Shown here: positions 1 to 9,616 of the stretch, one piece after another
Numbering within the stretch: position 1 is the stretch's first letter
Layout of the letters: each line of letters begins with the position of its first letter
Assembly: GCF_027922365.1 (NCBI RefSeq)
Contig: NZ_BSFN01000005.1
Coordinates: 124,001-188,000, forward strand
Direction: 5' to 3'
DNA from: Pseudomonas turukhanskensis
GTDB taxonomy: Bacteria > Pseudomonadota > Gammaproteobacteria > Pseudomonadales > Pseudomonadaceae
Length of the DNA: 64,000 bases
Program-made: the position numbers and the translations under genes
The notes under the pieces: model-generated
Database searches by the model: none
Told to the model about the DNA's origin: nothing
Seen by the model: the letters and a program-made list of their open reading frames with translations, nothing else

Positions 1-2
1 TC

Positions 3-998
3 GGCGTAGTGCCCGAGCCGGTTTATGGCACCCAGCTGCAAGACATGGCCATCCCGGGCGTAGCTCCCGAAGTGCGCGTGCGCATGGACTACGAAACCAG
101 CCAGGTGAGCTTCAAAGACGGCACCCAGGTGGAGCTGCGCAAACCGCTACTCAAGCTCAGCAACTGGGGCTACGGACCGATCAGCCCCGCTGCGCAATTT
201 TCCCCACGGGTGGCGCCGCCGATGATTGGCCTGGGCTTGCTCGAGGCCATTCCCGATGAAGCACTACTGGCCAACGCCAGCGCGCAGAAAGCGGCCAACA
301 ACGGCATCAACGGCCAGCCCAACTACGTGTGGGACGACGTTCAACAGAAAACCGTGCTGGGCCGCTTTGGCTGGAAAGCCGGGCAACCGACCCTCAACCA
401 GCAGAACGTACACGCCTTCTCGTCCGACATGGGCCTGACCACCAGCCTGCGCCCGTTCGACGAATGCACCGCCGCGCAAACCGCCTGCAAGGCGGCCCCC
501 AGCGGCGGCGCGCCGGAAGTGAGTGACCACCTGCTCAGCCAGGTGCTGTTCTACACCCGCAACCTCGCCGTGCCGGCGCGCCGCCAGGTGGCAGACCCGC
601 AAGTACTCGAGGGTAAAGGCCTGTTCCACCAAGCCGGCTGCCAGCAATGCCACACCCCGCAATACACCACCCGTAGCGACGCCGCCGAGCCGGAATTGGC
701 CAACCAGGTCATCCGCCCCTACACCGACCTGTTGCTGCACGACATGGGCGCGGACCTGGCTGACAACCGCCCGGAATACAAAGCCAGCGGCAGCCAGTGG
801 CGCACGCCGCCGCTATGGGGCATTGGCCTGACGCAAACGGTGAGTGGCCACACCCAATTTCTGCACGATGGCCGCGCGCGTAACCTGCTGGAAGCCATTC
901 TCTGGCACGGCGGTGAAGCGCAGGCAGCAAAACAGCAGGTTCTCGCTTACGATGCCGGGCAGCGCGCTGCGCTGCTGGCTTTCCTGAATTCCCTCTAA
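3..998 (+). CDS. Di-haem oxidoreductase (DUF1111), 5' end outside window
   Basis: C-terminal 331 residues of a periplasmic DUF1111 (di-haem thiol oxidoreductase-like) protein. The frame is open to the left edge, so the true start, signal peptide and first haem site lie outside. One haem c site CQQCH is visible (639-653), followed by the family's conserved C-terminal stretches WRTPPLWGIG and FLHDGRARN. The next gene, an imelysin-like lipoprotein, starts 15 bases after the stop, and a DUF1513 gene follows. This trio recurs in pseudomonads beside the imelysin icmP and is usually discussed as iron-responsive. The substrate is unknown. The family assignment is firm; the function is inference. Confidence 0.9.
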   Translation, partial: GVVPEPVYGTQLQDMAIPGVAPEVRVRMDYETSQVSFKDGTQVELRKPLLKLSNWGYGPISPAAQFSPRVAPPMIGLGLLEAIPDEALLANASAQKAANNGINGQPNYVWDDVQQKTVLGRFGWKAGQPTLNQQNVHAFSSDMGLTTSLRPFDECTAAQTACKAAPSGGAPEVSDHLLSQVLFYTRNLAVPARRQVADPQVLEGKGLFHQAGCQQCHTPQYTTRSDAAEPELANQVIRPYTDLLLHDMGADLADNRPEYKASGSQWRTPPLWGIGLTQTVSGHTQFLHDGRARNLLEAILWHGGEAQAAKQQVLAYDAGQRAALLAFLNSL

Positions 999-1013
999 AG
1001 GAGCCCATCGCCC

Positions 1014-2108
1014 ATGCTTGGAAAAAAAATGTTCGCAAAGAACAAATTCCGTACAAAACTGCTGTTCACCAGCATCGCCGCCCTCGCTCTGGGCGCCTGC
1101 TCGCCGGCTGACCAGCAAGCGGAAATTTCCACGGCGCTGGCCAAGCAAGTGATTCTGCCGACCTACAGCCGCTGGGTAGAAGCCGACCGCGCGTTGGCCG
1201 CCAGCGCCCTGGCCTTCTGCTCCGGCAAAGCCGACCTGGAAAAAGCCCGCGCCGATTTCCTCGCCGCGCAAAAAGCCTGGGCTGAATTGCAGCCGCTGAT
1301 GATCGGCCCACTGGCCGAAGGCAACCGGGCCTGGCAGGTACAGTTCTGGCCCGACAAGAAAGACCTGGTCGGCCGTCAGGTCGAGCAGTTGGTCAAAGCC
1401 CAGCCGAATATCGACGCGACCACCCTGGCCAAATCCAGTGTGGTGGTGCAAGGCCTGTCGGCTTACGAATACATCCTCTATGACAGCAAACTGGATTTGG
1501 CCAACGCCGAAACCAAAGCGCGCTACTGCCCGCTGCTGGAAGCCATCGGCCAGCGTCAGCAGAGCCTGGCTGAAGAAATTCTCGGCCGCTGGAACAACAA
1601 GGACGGCATGGTCGAGCAGTTGAGCAAATTCCCCAACCAGCGTTATGCCGACTCCCACGAGGCGATTGCCGAGCTGCTGCGCGTGCAGGTCACCAGCCTC
1701 GACTCGCTGAAGAAAAAACTCGGCGCGCCGCTGGGTCGACAAACCAAAAACCTGCCCCAGCCCTTCCAGGCCGAAGGCTGGCGCAGCAACACCTCGCTTA
1801 AAGCCATTGGCGCCAGCCTGGCAAGCGCCGAAACCCTGTGGCAGGGTGTGGATAACCACGGTATCCGTGGCCTGCTGCCGGCCGAGCAGAAAGACCTGGC
1901 GGCCAAGATCGACGCGGCCTATGGGGAATCCAAGCGTCAGCTTGCCGCCCTCGACCGCCCGCTCACCGAACTGCTCGCCGACGAAGCCGGGCGCAAGGCC
2001 CTGAACGACTTCTACGACAGCCTCAACGTGGTTCATCGCCTGCACGAAAGCGAGCTGGCCAAAGCCCTCAACATTCAACTTGGCTTCAACGCCAACGATG
2101 GTGACTAA
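1014..2108 (+). CDS. Imelysin-family (peptidase M75-like) lipoprotein
   Basis: A 364-residue exported lipoprotein. The N-terminus has basic residues, a hydrophobic stretch and a lipobox LGAC with the acylated cysteine at about residue 29. The rest is the mostly helical imelysin fold seen in IcmP, IrpA and EfeO-like iron-uptake proteins. The family's GxHxxE motif appears here as GLSAYE, so the histidine is missing and metal or peptidase activity of the IcmP type is doubtful. The start is supported by AAGGAG about 9 bases upstream; an alternative ATG is at 1029. It is co-oriented and tightly spaced with the DUF1111 and DUF1513 genes. A role in periplasmic iron handling is inferred from family and neighbours. 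Confidence 0.88.
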   Translation: MLGKKMFAKNKFRTKLLFTSIAALALGACSPADQQAEISTALAKQVILPTYSRWVEADRALAASALAFCSGKADLEKARADFLAAQKAWAELQPLMIGPLAEGNRAWQVQFWPDKKDLVGRQVEQLVKAQPNIDATTLAKSSVVVQGLSAYEYILYDSKLDLANAETKARYCPLLEAIGQRQQSLAEEILGRWNNKDGMVEQLSKFPNQRYADSHEAIAELLRVQVTSLDSLKKKLGAPLGRQTKNLPQPFQAEGWRSNTSLKAIGASLASAETLWQGVDNHGIRGLLPAEQKDLAAKIDAAYGESKRQLAALDRPLTELLADEAGRKALNDFYDSLNVVHRLHESELAKALNIQLGFNANDGD

Positions 2109-2109
2109 C

Positions 2110-3210
2110 ATGCTCCGCCGCCATGTCCTGGGCCTCGGCAGCCTGCTGCTCGGCGCACTGACGCTCGGCGGCTGGACCGTAAGCCGCAACGGTAAAAACC
2201 CGCTGGTGCTCTCCGCCCGTGATGACAGCAACGGCAAACACTACGCCGTCGGTTATCGCCTGGACGGCACCCAGGTGTTCGCCACCGAAGTCGGCCAGCG
2301 CTGCCACGACGTGGTCGAACACCCAAGCGAGCCGATTGCCCTGTTTGTGGCGCGTCGCCCCGGCACCGAAAGCTACCTGATCGACTTGCGTGACGGCCGT
2401 TTGCTGCAGACCGTGAAGTCGCAGCCCAATCGGCACTTCTACGGCCATGGCGTATTCCATAAAAGTGGCGAGTGGCTGTACACCACCGACAACGACACCA
2501 CCGACCCCGGCCGTGGCCTGCTCACCGTGTACCGCTACGAGAACGGCCAGCTGCACCACAGCGGCGAGCTCAGCACCCACGGGTTGGGCCCGCACCAGGT
2601 GTCGTGGATGCCAGACGGCGAAACCTTTGTGATCGCCAACGGCGGCATTCGCACCGAAGCCGAAAGCCGCAAGGAAATGAATCTGCACGCCATGGAACCC
2701 AGCCTGGTGCTGCTAAAGCGCGACGGCACGCTGATCTCCAAGGAAACCCTGAGCCAGCCGATGAACAGCGTGCGTCACCTGGCCATTGCCAGCGACGGCA
2801 CCATCGTCGCCGGCCAGCAATTTATGGGCGACGCCCATGAGCCGGCCGAACTGCTCGCCATCAAACGCCCGGGGCAACCCTTCCAGGCGTTCCCGCTGGA
2901 GGCCGAGCAGCGCGACGCCATGGCCCACTACACCGCCAGCGTCGCGGTGCACAACGACCTGCGCCTGGTGGCGCTGACCGCGCCGCGTGGCAACCGCTTC
3001 TTTATATGGGACCTGGACACCGGTGCCGTTCGTCTGGATGCGCCGTTGCCGGATTGTGCGGGTGTGGGTGCGGTAAAAGACGGCTTCGTGGTCACCTCCG
3101 GCCAGGGTCGCTGCCGTTTGTACGACTGCCGCAGCGCCAGCATCAGCGCGCAGCCGCTCGATCTGCCGGCCGGGCTGTGGGACAACCACCTGCACCTTAA
3201 GCTGGCTTGA
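2110..3210 (+). CDS. DUF1513 exported beta-propeller-like protein
   Basis: About 366 residues. The N-terminus begins with a twin-arginine-like RRHVLGLG followed by a hydrophobic stretch, suggesting Tat export to the periplasm. The body has repeated blade-like segments with conserved DUF1513 phrases such as GHGVF, TTDND and GLGPHQVSW, consistent with a WD40/YVTN-type beta-propeller. ATG 2110 is chosen because it puts the RR motif next to the start. ATG 2098 overlaps the imelysin stop and is possible (four more residues). It is the last gene of the DUF1111-imelysin-DUF1513 unit. The molecular function of this family is not known to me. Confidence 0.85.
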   Translation: MLRRHVLGLGSLLLGALTLGGWTVSRNGKNPLVLSARDDSNGKHYAVGYRLDGTQVFATEVGQRCHDVVEHPSEPIALFVARRPGTESYLIDLRDGRLLQTVKSQPNRHFYGHGVFHKSGEWLYTTDNDTTDPGRGLLTVYRYENGQLHHSGELSTHGLGPHQVSWMPDGETFVIANGGIRTEAESRKEMNLHAMEPSLVLLKRDGTLISKETLSQPMNSVRHLAIASDGTIVAGQQFMGDAHEPAELLAIKRPGQPFQAFPLEAEQRDAMAHYTASVAVHNDLRLVALTAPRGNRFFIWDLDTGAVRLDAPLPDCAGVGAVKDGFVVTSGQGRCRLYDCRSASISAQPLDLPAGLWDNHLHLKLA

Positions 3211-3283
3211 TCGGGTTCCAAACCGTCACCTCCGACGCTCAGCGCATCCATCATGGCCATTCGCCAGAATTCCCCCGCGGCGC

Positions 3284-3310
3284 TTAAGTACAAACGCTTG
3301 CAGCCGACTA
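3284..3310 (+). promoter_or_regulatory. Probable FliA (sigma-28) promoter for the chemoreceptor gene
   Basis: TTAAGTAC (3284-3291), 11 bases, then GCCGACTA (3303-3310). The sigma-28 consensus is TAAAGTTT-N11-GCCGATAA, so the spacing is exact and the GCCGA core is intact. It faces the chemoreceptor gene, whose start is 150 bases downstream. Chemoreceptor genes are classic FliA targets. Assigned by eye only. Confidence 0.5.
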
Positions 3311-3460
3311 TATTGAGACAACACCTGTGCGCTCCAGGCCATCAAGCTCGGCGGACAGTTTCAACGTGTCCTGTCGTCAGTGAGCTACATGGAAGTTAAG
3401 ACGCCTCGCACCTAGAGCCAACCGGTGTTTAGTCATTACCGTCCCCGAGAGGCGTTACCC

Positions 3461-5086
3461 ATGTTTCTACAAAACTCCCTGCGTGCGCAGATTCTTGCCC
3501 TGTTGGGCGGCAGCCTGCTGCTCACGGTCGTCATTGCGCTGGCCTGCTTCAGCTTTCTTTCCGGCGGCATCCAGAACTACCGCGGCCTGCTCGATGGCCC
3601 GCTGCAGGAATCGCAACTGGTCGACCAGGCCAATATCGAATTCAAATCCCAGGTGCAGGAATGGAAAAACGTGCTGCTGCGGGGCAAAGACCAGGCCGCG
3701 CAAGACAAGTACTGGGGCCAGTTCGAGGACCAGGAACGCAAGGTGCAGGACATTCTCGGCAAACTGGTTGCCGAGACCGGCGATGACGCGGCGCTGAAAA
3801 GCCAGGTTGAAAAACTGCGCAGCGAGCACCAAGCCCTCGGTGCGGCTTACCGCAAAGGCAAAGCCGCTTTTGTCGCCGCTGGCGCCGACCCCACCGCCGG
3901 CGACAAGGCCGTGCAAGGTATCGACCGCGCCACCAGCGACCAGATGGGCGCGCTGGTGACCCAACTGCATCAGCGCAGTGAAGAACAGGCCAAAGCCATC
4001 AGCGCCAGCGCTGACCGTACCGTGTGGCTCGGCACCGCCGTGCTGCTGGGTGCCAGTGTGCTCATTGCCCTGCTCAGCCTATGGCTGGTCAACCGCAACC
4101 TGATTACCCCCATCAAAAGCCTGATCGAGCACATTGGCCGTCTCAGCCAAGGCAACTTCGGCCAGCGCGTCGACACCAGCCGCCGCGACGAATTGGGCAA
4201 CCTGGCCGTAGCCGCCAACACCCTGCGCGATTTTCTCGCCGACACCTTCACCCGCCTGCAACGCAGCACCAGCGAACTGGACAGCGCCAGCGGCGAACTG
4301 AACGCCATCGCCACCCTGATGGCCCAGGGCACTGCCGAGCAATTCTCGCGTACCGACCAGGTGGCCACCGCCATGCACGAAATGTCGGCCACCGCGCAGG
4401 AAGTGGCCCGCCACGCCGCCGACGCCGCCCGCGCCGCTGACGATGCCGACCATTCTTCGCAACAAGGCAGCAAGGTGATGGGCGCCACCATCCAGACCAT
4501 TACCGCCATGAGCGGTGAAATTGCCAACACGGCAGACGTCATCCGCCGCCTGGAAACCGACAGTGGCCGTATCGGCAAGGTGCTGGAAGTGATCCGCGGC
4601 ATTGCCGACCAGACCAACCTGCTGGCTCTGAACGCCGCCATCGAAGCCGCGCGTGCCGGTGAGGCCGGCCGTGGGTTTGCCGTGGTGGCCGATGAAGTGC
4701 GCACGCTGGCCCAGCGTACGGCGCAGTCCACCGCCGAAATTCATCAGATCATCGACACCGTACAAACCGGTGCGCTGAACGCAGTGAAAGCCATCGAGAG
4801 CGGGCAGAACCGCAGCGAGGAAGGGCTACAGCAAGTGACCGAGGCCGGGAACATGCTGCACAACATCACCCAGGCGGTAGAAGCCATTCGCGATATGAAC
4901 CGACAGATCGCCACAGCCGCCGAAGAGCAAACCTCGGTGGCCGAAGACATCTCGCGCAACCTCACCGAAATCACCGCCATTGCCACCACCAACCAGGAGA
5001 ACGTGGTGCGCACCGAAACGGCCAGCGTGAACCTGCGTGGTCTGTCCGGGCAGTTGAGTGATGTGACCCAGCGTCTAAGCGCTTAA
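3461..5086 (+). CDS. Methyl-accepting chemotaxis protein
   Basis: A 541-residue transmembrane chemoreceptor that would control CheA activity and flagellar switching. In order: short cytoplasmic N-terminus, membrane segment 1 (about 10-35), periplasmic helical sensor of about 150 residues (four-helix-bundle type), membrane segment 2 (about 187-211), HAMP domain (about 210-262), long coiled-coil signalling domain. The highly conserved hairpin tip lies at about 382-427 with [16 protein letters not shown] and [10 protein letters not shown]. No C-terminal CheR-tethering pentapeptide is evident. ATG 3461 has an AGAGG ribosome site; an upstream in-frame GTG at 3425 would only add residues before the hydrophobic start. 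The ligand cannot be read from the sequence. It is a stand-alone unit with its own promoter. Confidence 0.93.
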   Translation: MFLQNSLRAQILALLGGSLLLTVVIALACFSFLSGGIQNYRGLLDGPLQESQLVDQANIEFKSQVQEWKNVLLRGKDQAAQDKYWGQFEDQERKVQDILGKLVAETGDDAALKSQVEKLRSEHQALGAAYRKGKAAFVAAGADPTAGDKAVQGIDRATSDQMGALVTQLHQRSEEQAKAISASADRTVWLGTAVLLGASVLIALLSLWLVNRNLITPIKSLIEHIGRLSQGNFGQRVDTSRRDELGNLAVAANTLRDFLADTFTRLQRSTSELDSASGELNAIATLMAQGTAEQFSRTDQVATAMHEMSATAQEVARHAADAARAADDADHSSQQGSKVMGATIQTITAMSGEIANTADVIRRLETDSGRIGKVLEVIRGIADQTNLLALNAAIEAARAGEAGRGFAVVADEVRTLAQRTAQSTAEIHQIIDTVQTGALNAVKAIESGQNRSEEGLQQVTEAGNMLHNITQAVEAIRDMNRQIATAAEEQTSVAEDISRNLTEITAIATTNQENVVRTETASVNLRGLSGQLSDVTQRLSA

Positions 5087-5097
5087 GGCGCTCCATG

Positions 5098-5181
5098 TGT
5101 AGGAGCCAGCTTGCTGGCGAATCCTGGAAACGACCCTCGCGAGCGGTGCTTGCAGGGTTCGCCAGCAAGCTGGCTCCTACA
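5098..5181. repeat. REP pair (inverted, BIME-like)
   Basis: TGTAGGAGCCAGCTTGCTGG (from 5098) and its reverse complement ending at 5181 face each other across a short spacer. This is the architecture of Pseudomonas REP doublets. The same unit recurs at 9617 and 10994. It lies directly after the chemoreceptor stop codon, where it could stabilise or end the transcript. Confidence 0.85.
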
Positions 5182-5228
5182 TGGACTTGTTGGTCCTTCC
5201 CCCGGCAATCATTTGCAAACCCCGGTTT

Positions 5229-5258
5229 TTGACTTGGCCGCCGCACTGGGACTAAGGT
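5229..5258 (+). promoter_or_regulatory. Possible sigma-70 promoter for the RND efflux genes
   Basis: TTGACT (5229-5234), 18 bases, TAAGGT (5253-5258), located 52 bases before the adaptor start codon and after the REP pair. The -35 is good, the -10 is weak. It is the best candidate by eye in this gap. Confidence 0.3.
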
Positions 5259-5309
5259 ACGCGCCTTGCCTATTCCACAGGCCCATTTTCCCTGCCAAGG
5301 AACCGGAAT

Positions 5310-6449
5310 ATGTTGCTCCGCCGCTTTATCATCACCCTCGTGGTGATGGCACTGGTTATTGCCGCGCTCGGCTATGGCTGGTGGACTCACCTGCAAACCC
5401 AGATCGCCCAATTCACTGCACCCAAACCGGCTATCAGCGTGTCTGCCGCCCGCAGTGGTGAGCTGCAGTGGCAAAGCCGTTTGCCCGCCATTGGCACCCT
5501 GAAAGCCCTGCAAGGCGTGGACCTGACAGTGGAGTCCAGCGGCACCGTGCGCGACGTGCTGTTCCGTTCCGGGGAAAAGGTCGAGCTGCACCAGCCAATC
5601 GTGCAACTGGACAGCGAAGTGGAACAGGCCACCCTGGCCACCTCCGAAGCCGAACGCGGTCTGGCCCAGCTTGAATTTGAACGGGCCCGCAGCCTGGTCA
5701 GCCGCCAAGCGCTGTCCAAAAGTGAATACGATCGCCTGTCGGCCGAATTGCAAAAATCCAACACCCGTGTCGCCCAGCTCAAAGCCATCCTGGCCAAGAA
5801 GCGCATCATCGCGCCGTTTGCCGGCACCATCGGTATTCGTCAGGTAGACGTCGGCGACTTCGTTTCCAGCGGCACCATCATCGCCACGTTGCAGGACGTC
5901 AGCAGCCTGTACGTCGACTTCTTCCTGCCCGAACAATCGGTGCCCCTGCTCAAGCTCGGCCAGCGCGTACGTTTTGTGGTGGCGGCCTACCCCAAGGAAA
6001 GCTTTGAAGGCGAGATCAACGCCATCAACCCCAAGGTGGATAACGCCACCCGTAACGTGCAGATCCGCGCCGTGCTGAGCAACCCCGACAGCAAGCTGCT
6101 GCCCGGCATGTTCGCCAATCTGGAAGTGCTACTGCCCGAGCAGGCCCTGCGCGTGGTGGTGCCGGAAACCGCCATCACCTACACGCTCTATGGCAACTCG
6201 GTGTACGTGGTCAACGTGAAGAAAGATGAGCAAGGCCAGGACGTCAAAGACGACAAGGGCCAGGCGTTCCTGCAAGTGGAGCGCCGCTTCGTCGAAACCG
6301 GTGAGCGCCGCGATGGCCAGGTGGTGATTCTCAAGGGCCTGCAAAAAGACGAACAGGTGGTGACTGCCGGCCAGCTCAAGCTGGATAACGGCGCCCACGT
6401 GACCATCGTCGACGACAAGGCACTCCTGAACAGTCCGACCGGCAAGTAA
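5310..6449 (+). CDS. RND efflux periplasmic adaptor (membrane fusion protein, MexV-like position)
   Basis: A 379-residue HlyD/AcrA-type adaptor linking an inner-membrane RND pump to an outer-membrane channel. An N-terminal membrane anchor (about 5-25) has no lipobox. A split lipoyl domain (around 65-95 and 165-200, with IIAPFAGTIGIRQVDVGDFV) flanks a short alpha-helical hairpin rich in Ala/Glu/Leu, followed by beta-barrel and membrane-proximal domains. ATG 5310 has AAGGA upstream. The RND gene follows 27 bases later with no outer-membrane factor gene nearby, as for MexVW, which borrows OprM. Gene order relative to the imelysin cluster also resembles mexVW of P. aeruginosa, but orthology is not proven by eye. 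Confidence 0.92.
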   Translation: MLLRRFIITLVVMALVIAALGYGWWTHLQTQIAQFTAPKPAISVSAARSGELQWQSRLPAIGTLKALQGVDLTVESSGTVRDVLFRSGEKVELHQPIVQLDSEVEQATLATSEAERGLAQLEFERARSLVSRQALSKSEYDRLSAELQKSNTRVAQLKAILAKKRIIAPFAGTIGIRQVDVGDFVSSGTIIATLQDVSSLYVDFFLPEQSVPLLKLGQRVRFVVAAYPKESFEGEINAINPKVDNATRNVQIRAVLSNPDSKLLPGMFANLEVLLPEQALRVVVPETAITYTLYGNSVYVVNVKKDEQGQDVKDDKGQAFLQVERRFVETGERRDGQVVILKGLQKDEQVVTAGQLKLDNGAHVTIVDDKALLNSPTGK

Positions 6450-6476
6450 ACCCTGCTGGCGAAAGGAAGCACCGCT

Positions 6477-9400
6477 ATGGCTTTTACCGATCCCTTTATC
6501 CGTCGCCCGGTGCTGGCCACCGTGGTCAGCCTGCTGATTATCCTGCTTGGCTTTCAGGCCTTCAGCAAACTGACCATCCGCCAATACCCGAAGATGGAAA
6601 ACGCCCTGATCCAGGTGACCACCGCCTACCCCGGCGCCAACGCCGAGACCATCCAGGGCTATATCACCCAGCCGTTGCAGCAAGCCTTGGCAAGCGCCGA
6701 AGGCATCGACTACATGACCTCAGTCAGTCGCCAGAACTATTCGGTGATCTCGATTTACGCGCGCATCGGCTCCGACAGCGATCGCCTGTTTACCGAGCTG
6801 TTGGCCAAAGCCAACGAGGTGAAAAACCAACTGCCGCAAAATGCCGAAGACCCGGTATTGAGCAAAGAAGCGGCTGACGCCTCGGCGCTGATGTACGTGA
6901 GTTTCTACAGCGATGAGCTAAGCAACCCGCAGATCACCGACTACCTGTCGCGGGTCATCCAGCCCAAGCTCGCCACCCTGCCCGGCATGGCCGAAGCGGA
7001 AATTCTCGGTAACCAGGTGTTCGCCATGCGCATCTGGCTGGACCCGGTGCGCCTCGCCGCCTACGGCATCACCACCCAGGAAGTGAACGACGCAGTACGC
7101 AAAAACAACTTCCTCTCCGCTGCCGGTGAAACCAAGGGCGAGTACGTGGTCACCAGCGTCAACGCCACCACCGACCTCAAATCCACCGAAGCCTTCGCCG
7201 CCATCCCGGTGAAAACCGTCGGCGACAGCCGGGTGCTGTTGAAAGACGTCGCCCGGGTGGAAATGGGCGCGGAAAACTACGACTCCATCAGCTCCTTCGA
7301 CGGCACGCCCTCGGTCTATATCGGCATCAAGGCCACCCCCAGCGCCAACCCGCTGGAGGTGATCAAGCATGTGCGCGCCGCCATGCCCGAGCTGGAAGCG
7401 CAGCTGCCGCCGAACCTGAAAGTGTCCATCGCCTACGACGCCACCCTGTTTATCCAGGCGTCCATCGATGAGGTGGTCAAAACCCTGTTCGAAGCCGTGC
7501 TGATCGTAATCGTCGTCGTGTTCCTGTTCCTCGGCGCCTTCCGCTCTGTGCTTATTCCGGTCATCACCATTCCGTTGTCGATGATCGGCGTGATGTTCTT
7601 TATGCAACTGATGGGCTACTCCATCAACCTGCTCACCCTGCTGGCAATGGTGCTCGCCATCGGCCTGGTGGTGGACGACGCCATTGTGGTGGTGGAGAAC
7701 ATTCACCGGCATATCGAAGACGGTAAAACGCCGTTCAATGCGGCCATCGATGGCGCCCGTGAAATCGCCGTGCCGGTGATTTCCATGACCATCACCCTGG
7801 CCGCGGTCTATGCGCCCATCGGCTTTCTCGACGGCCTTACCGGCGCACTGTTCAAAGAGTTCGCCCTGACACTGGCCGGGGCGGTCATCATCTCCGGCAT
7901 CGTGGCCCTGACCCTGTCGCCGATGATGTGCTCCAAACTGCTACGCCACGAAGAAAACCCCAGCGGCCTGGCGCACAAGCTCGACAGCATTTTCGACAGC
8001 CTGAAAGTGCGTTACCAACGCGTGCTGCACGGCACCCTCAACACTCGCCCGGTAGTGGTATTTGTCGCCATCGTGGTGCTGTGCCTGATTCCGATCATGC
8101 TGAAAATGATCAAGAGCGAACTGGCGCCGGACGAGGACCAGGGCATCGTATTCATGATGGCCAGCGCGCCGCAGCCGACCAACCTGAATTACCTCAATGC
8201 CTACACCCAGCAGTTCCCGAAAATCTTCAAGGAGTTCCCCGAGTACTACTCCTCGTTCCAGATCAACGGGATCAATGGCGTGCAGAGCGGCATCGGCGGC
8301 TTCCTGCTCAAGCCCTGGAGCGAGCGCTCACGCACGCAGATGGAATTGCTGCATGACGTGCAAGGCAAGCTTGGCGAAATTCCGGGGCTGCAGATTTTCG
8401 GCTTTAACCTGCCCTCCTTGCCGGGCACCGGTGAAGGCTTGCCATTCCAGTTTGTGGTGAACACGCCCAACGACTATGAGTCGTTGCTGCAGGTAACCGA
8501 GAAGATCAAAGAGCGCGTACAGAAGTCCGGCAAATTTGCTTTCCTCGACGTTGACCTGGCCTTCGACAAGCCGGAAATCGTGGTGGATATCGACCGCGCC
8601 AAAGCCGCGCTGATGGGCGTGGACATGGAAGACCTGGGCGGCACCCTGTCCACCTTGCTGGGCGAAGGCGAAATCAACCGCTTCACCATCGACGGCCGTA
8701 GCTACAAGGTGATCGCGCAGGTCGAACGTGCCTACCGCGACAACCCGGGCTGGCTCAGCAACTACTACGTGAAAAACAGCGCCGGCCAGATGGTGCCGCT
8801 GGCAACCCTGATCACCATTCACGACCGCGCCCGCCCCACCCAGCTCAACCAGTTCCAGCAATTGAACTCGGCAATCATCCAGGGTTTCCCGATTGTCAGC
8901 ATGGGCGAAGCCATCGACACCGTGCGCCAGATTGCCCAGGAAGAAGCGCCACGCGGTTTTGCCTTTGACTTCGCCGGTGCCTCGCGCCAATACGTGCAGG
9001 AAGGCAGCGCGTTGTACGTGACCTTCGCGCTGGCGCTGGCGCTGATCTTCCTGGTGCTGGCGGCGCAATTCGAAAGCTTCCGCGACCCGCTGGTGATCAT
9101 GGTCACGGTGCCACTGTCGATTTGCGGGGCGTTGATTCCGTTGTTCCTCGGCTACTCAAGCATGAACATCTATACCCAGGTCGGCCTGGTGACGCTGATT
9201 GGTCTGATCACCAAGCACGGCATTCTGATCGTCGAGTTCGCCAACCAGTTGCGCCGTGAGCAGGGTCTGTCCCGTCGCGCCGCCATTGAAGAAGCGGCGG
9301 CGATTCGTCTGCGCCCAGTGCTGATGACCACTGCCGCCATGGTATTCGGCATGGTGCCGTTGATTCTCGCCACCGGCGCCGGCGCGGTAAGTCGCTTCGA

Positions 9401-9560
9401 TATCGGTTTGGTGATTGCCACCGGGATGTCGGTGGGCACGCTGTTCACCCTGTTCGTGCTGCCGTGCGTGTACAGCTTGCTGGCCAAGCCGGATGCCAAA
9501 ACCGAAGCCGAGCCGGTGGCGGTCCAGGACAGCGGGCCGACGCAACCGCTGATTTCCTAA
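6477..9560 (+). CDS. RND multidrug efflux transporter, HAE1 family (MexW-like position)
   Basis: A 1027-residue inner-membrane proton/drug antiporter with the usual 12 membrane segments: one at about 11-30, five around 340-480, one near 535-555, and the last block from about 840. Two large periplasmic loops lie between. The proton-relay motif GLVVDDAIVVVENI places the paired aspartates at about 400-401, and a second signature GLITKHGILIVEFAN lies in the second half. ATG 6477 follows GAAAGGAAG. It forms a two-gene operon with the adaptor and ends in a strong terminator. Substrates are unknown. The gene is intact and of typical family length. Confidence 0.94.
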   Translation: MAFTDPFIRRPVLATVVSLLIILLGFQAFSKLTIRQYPKMENALIQVTTAYPGANAETIQGYITQPLQQALASAEGIDYMTSVSRQNYSVISIYARIGSDSDRLFTELLAKANEVKNQLPQNAEDPVLSKEAADASALMYVSFYSDELSNPQITDYLSRVIQPKLATLPGMAEAEILGNQVFAMRIWLDPVRLAAYGITTQEVNDAVRKNNFLSAAGETKGEYVVTSVNATTDLKSTEAFAAIPVKTVGDSRVLLKDVARVEMGAENYDSISSFDGTPSVYIGIKATPSANPLEVIKHVRAAMPELEAQLPPNLKVSIAYDATLFIQASIDEVVKTLFEAVLIVIVVVFLFLGAFRSVLIPVITIPLSMIGVMFFMQLMGYSINLLTLLAMVLAIGLVVDDAIVVVENIHRHIEDGKTPFNAAIDGAREIAVPVISMTITLAAVYAPIGFLDGLTGALFKEFALTLAGAVIISGIVALTLSPMMCSKLLRHEENPSGLAHKLDSIFDSLKVRYQRVLHGTLNTRPVVVFVAIVVLCLIPIMLKMIKSELAPDEDQGIVFMMASAPQPTNLNYLNAYTQQFPKIFKEFPEYYSSFQINGINGVQSGIGGFLLKPWSERSRTQMELLHDVQGKLGEIPGLQIFGFNLPSLPGTGEGLPFQFVVNTPNDYESLLQVTEKIKERVQKSGKFAFLDVDLAFDKPEIVVDIDRAKAALMGVDMEDLGGTLSTLLGEGEINRFTIDGRSYKVIAQVERAYRDNPGWLSNYYVKNSAGQMVPLATLITIHDRARPTQLNQFQQLNSAIIQGFPIVSMGEAIDTVRQIAQEEAPRGFAFDFAGASRQYVQEGSALYVTFALALALIFLVLAAQFESFRDPLVIMVTVPLSICGALIPLFLGYSSMNIYTQVGLVTLIGLITKHGILIVEFANQLRREQGLSRRAAIEEAAAIRLRPVLMTTAAMVFGMVPLILATGAGAVSRFDIGLVIATGMSVGTLFTLFVLPCVYSLLAKPDAKTEAEPVAVQDSGPTQPLIS

Positions 9561-9565
9561 GCTTT

Positions 9566-9593
9566 AAAGCCCCGCTTCTGCGGGGCTTTTTTT
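9566..9593 (+). terminator. Rho-independent terminator after the RND operon
   Basis: AAAGCCCCGC-TTCT-GCGGGGC followed by a run of seven T. It ends the adaptor/pump transcript five bases after the stop codon. Confidence 0.92.
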
Positions 9594-9616
9594 GCGCCGA
9601 TCGCGAGCTTTAGTAG

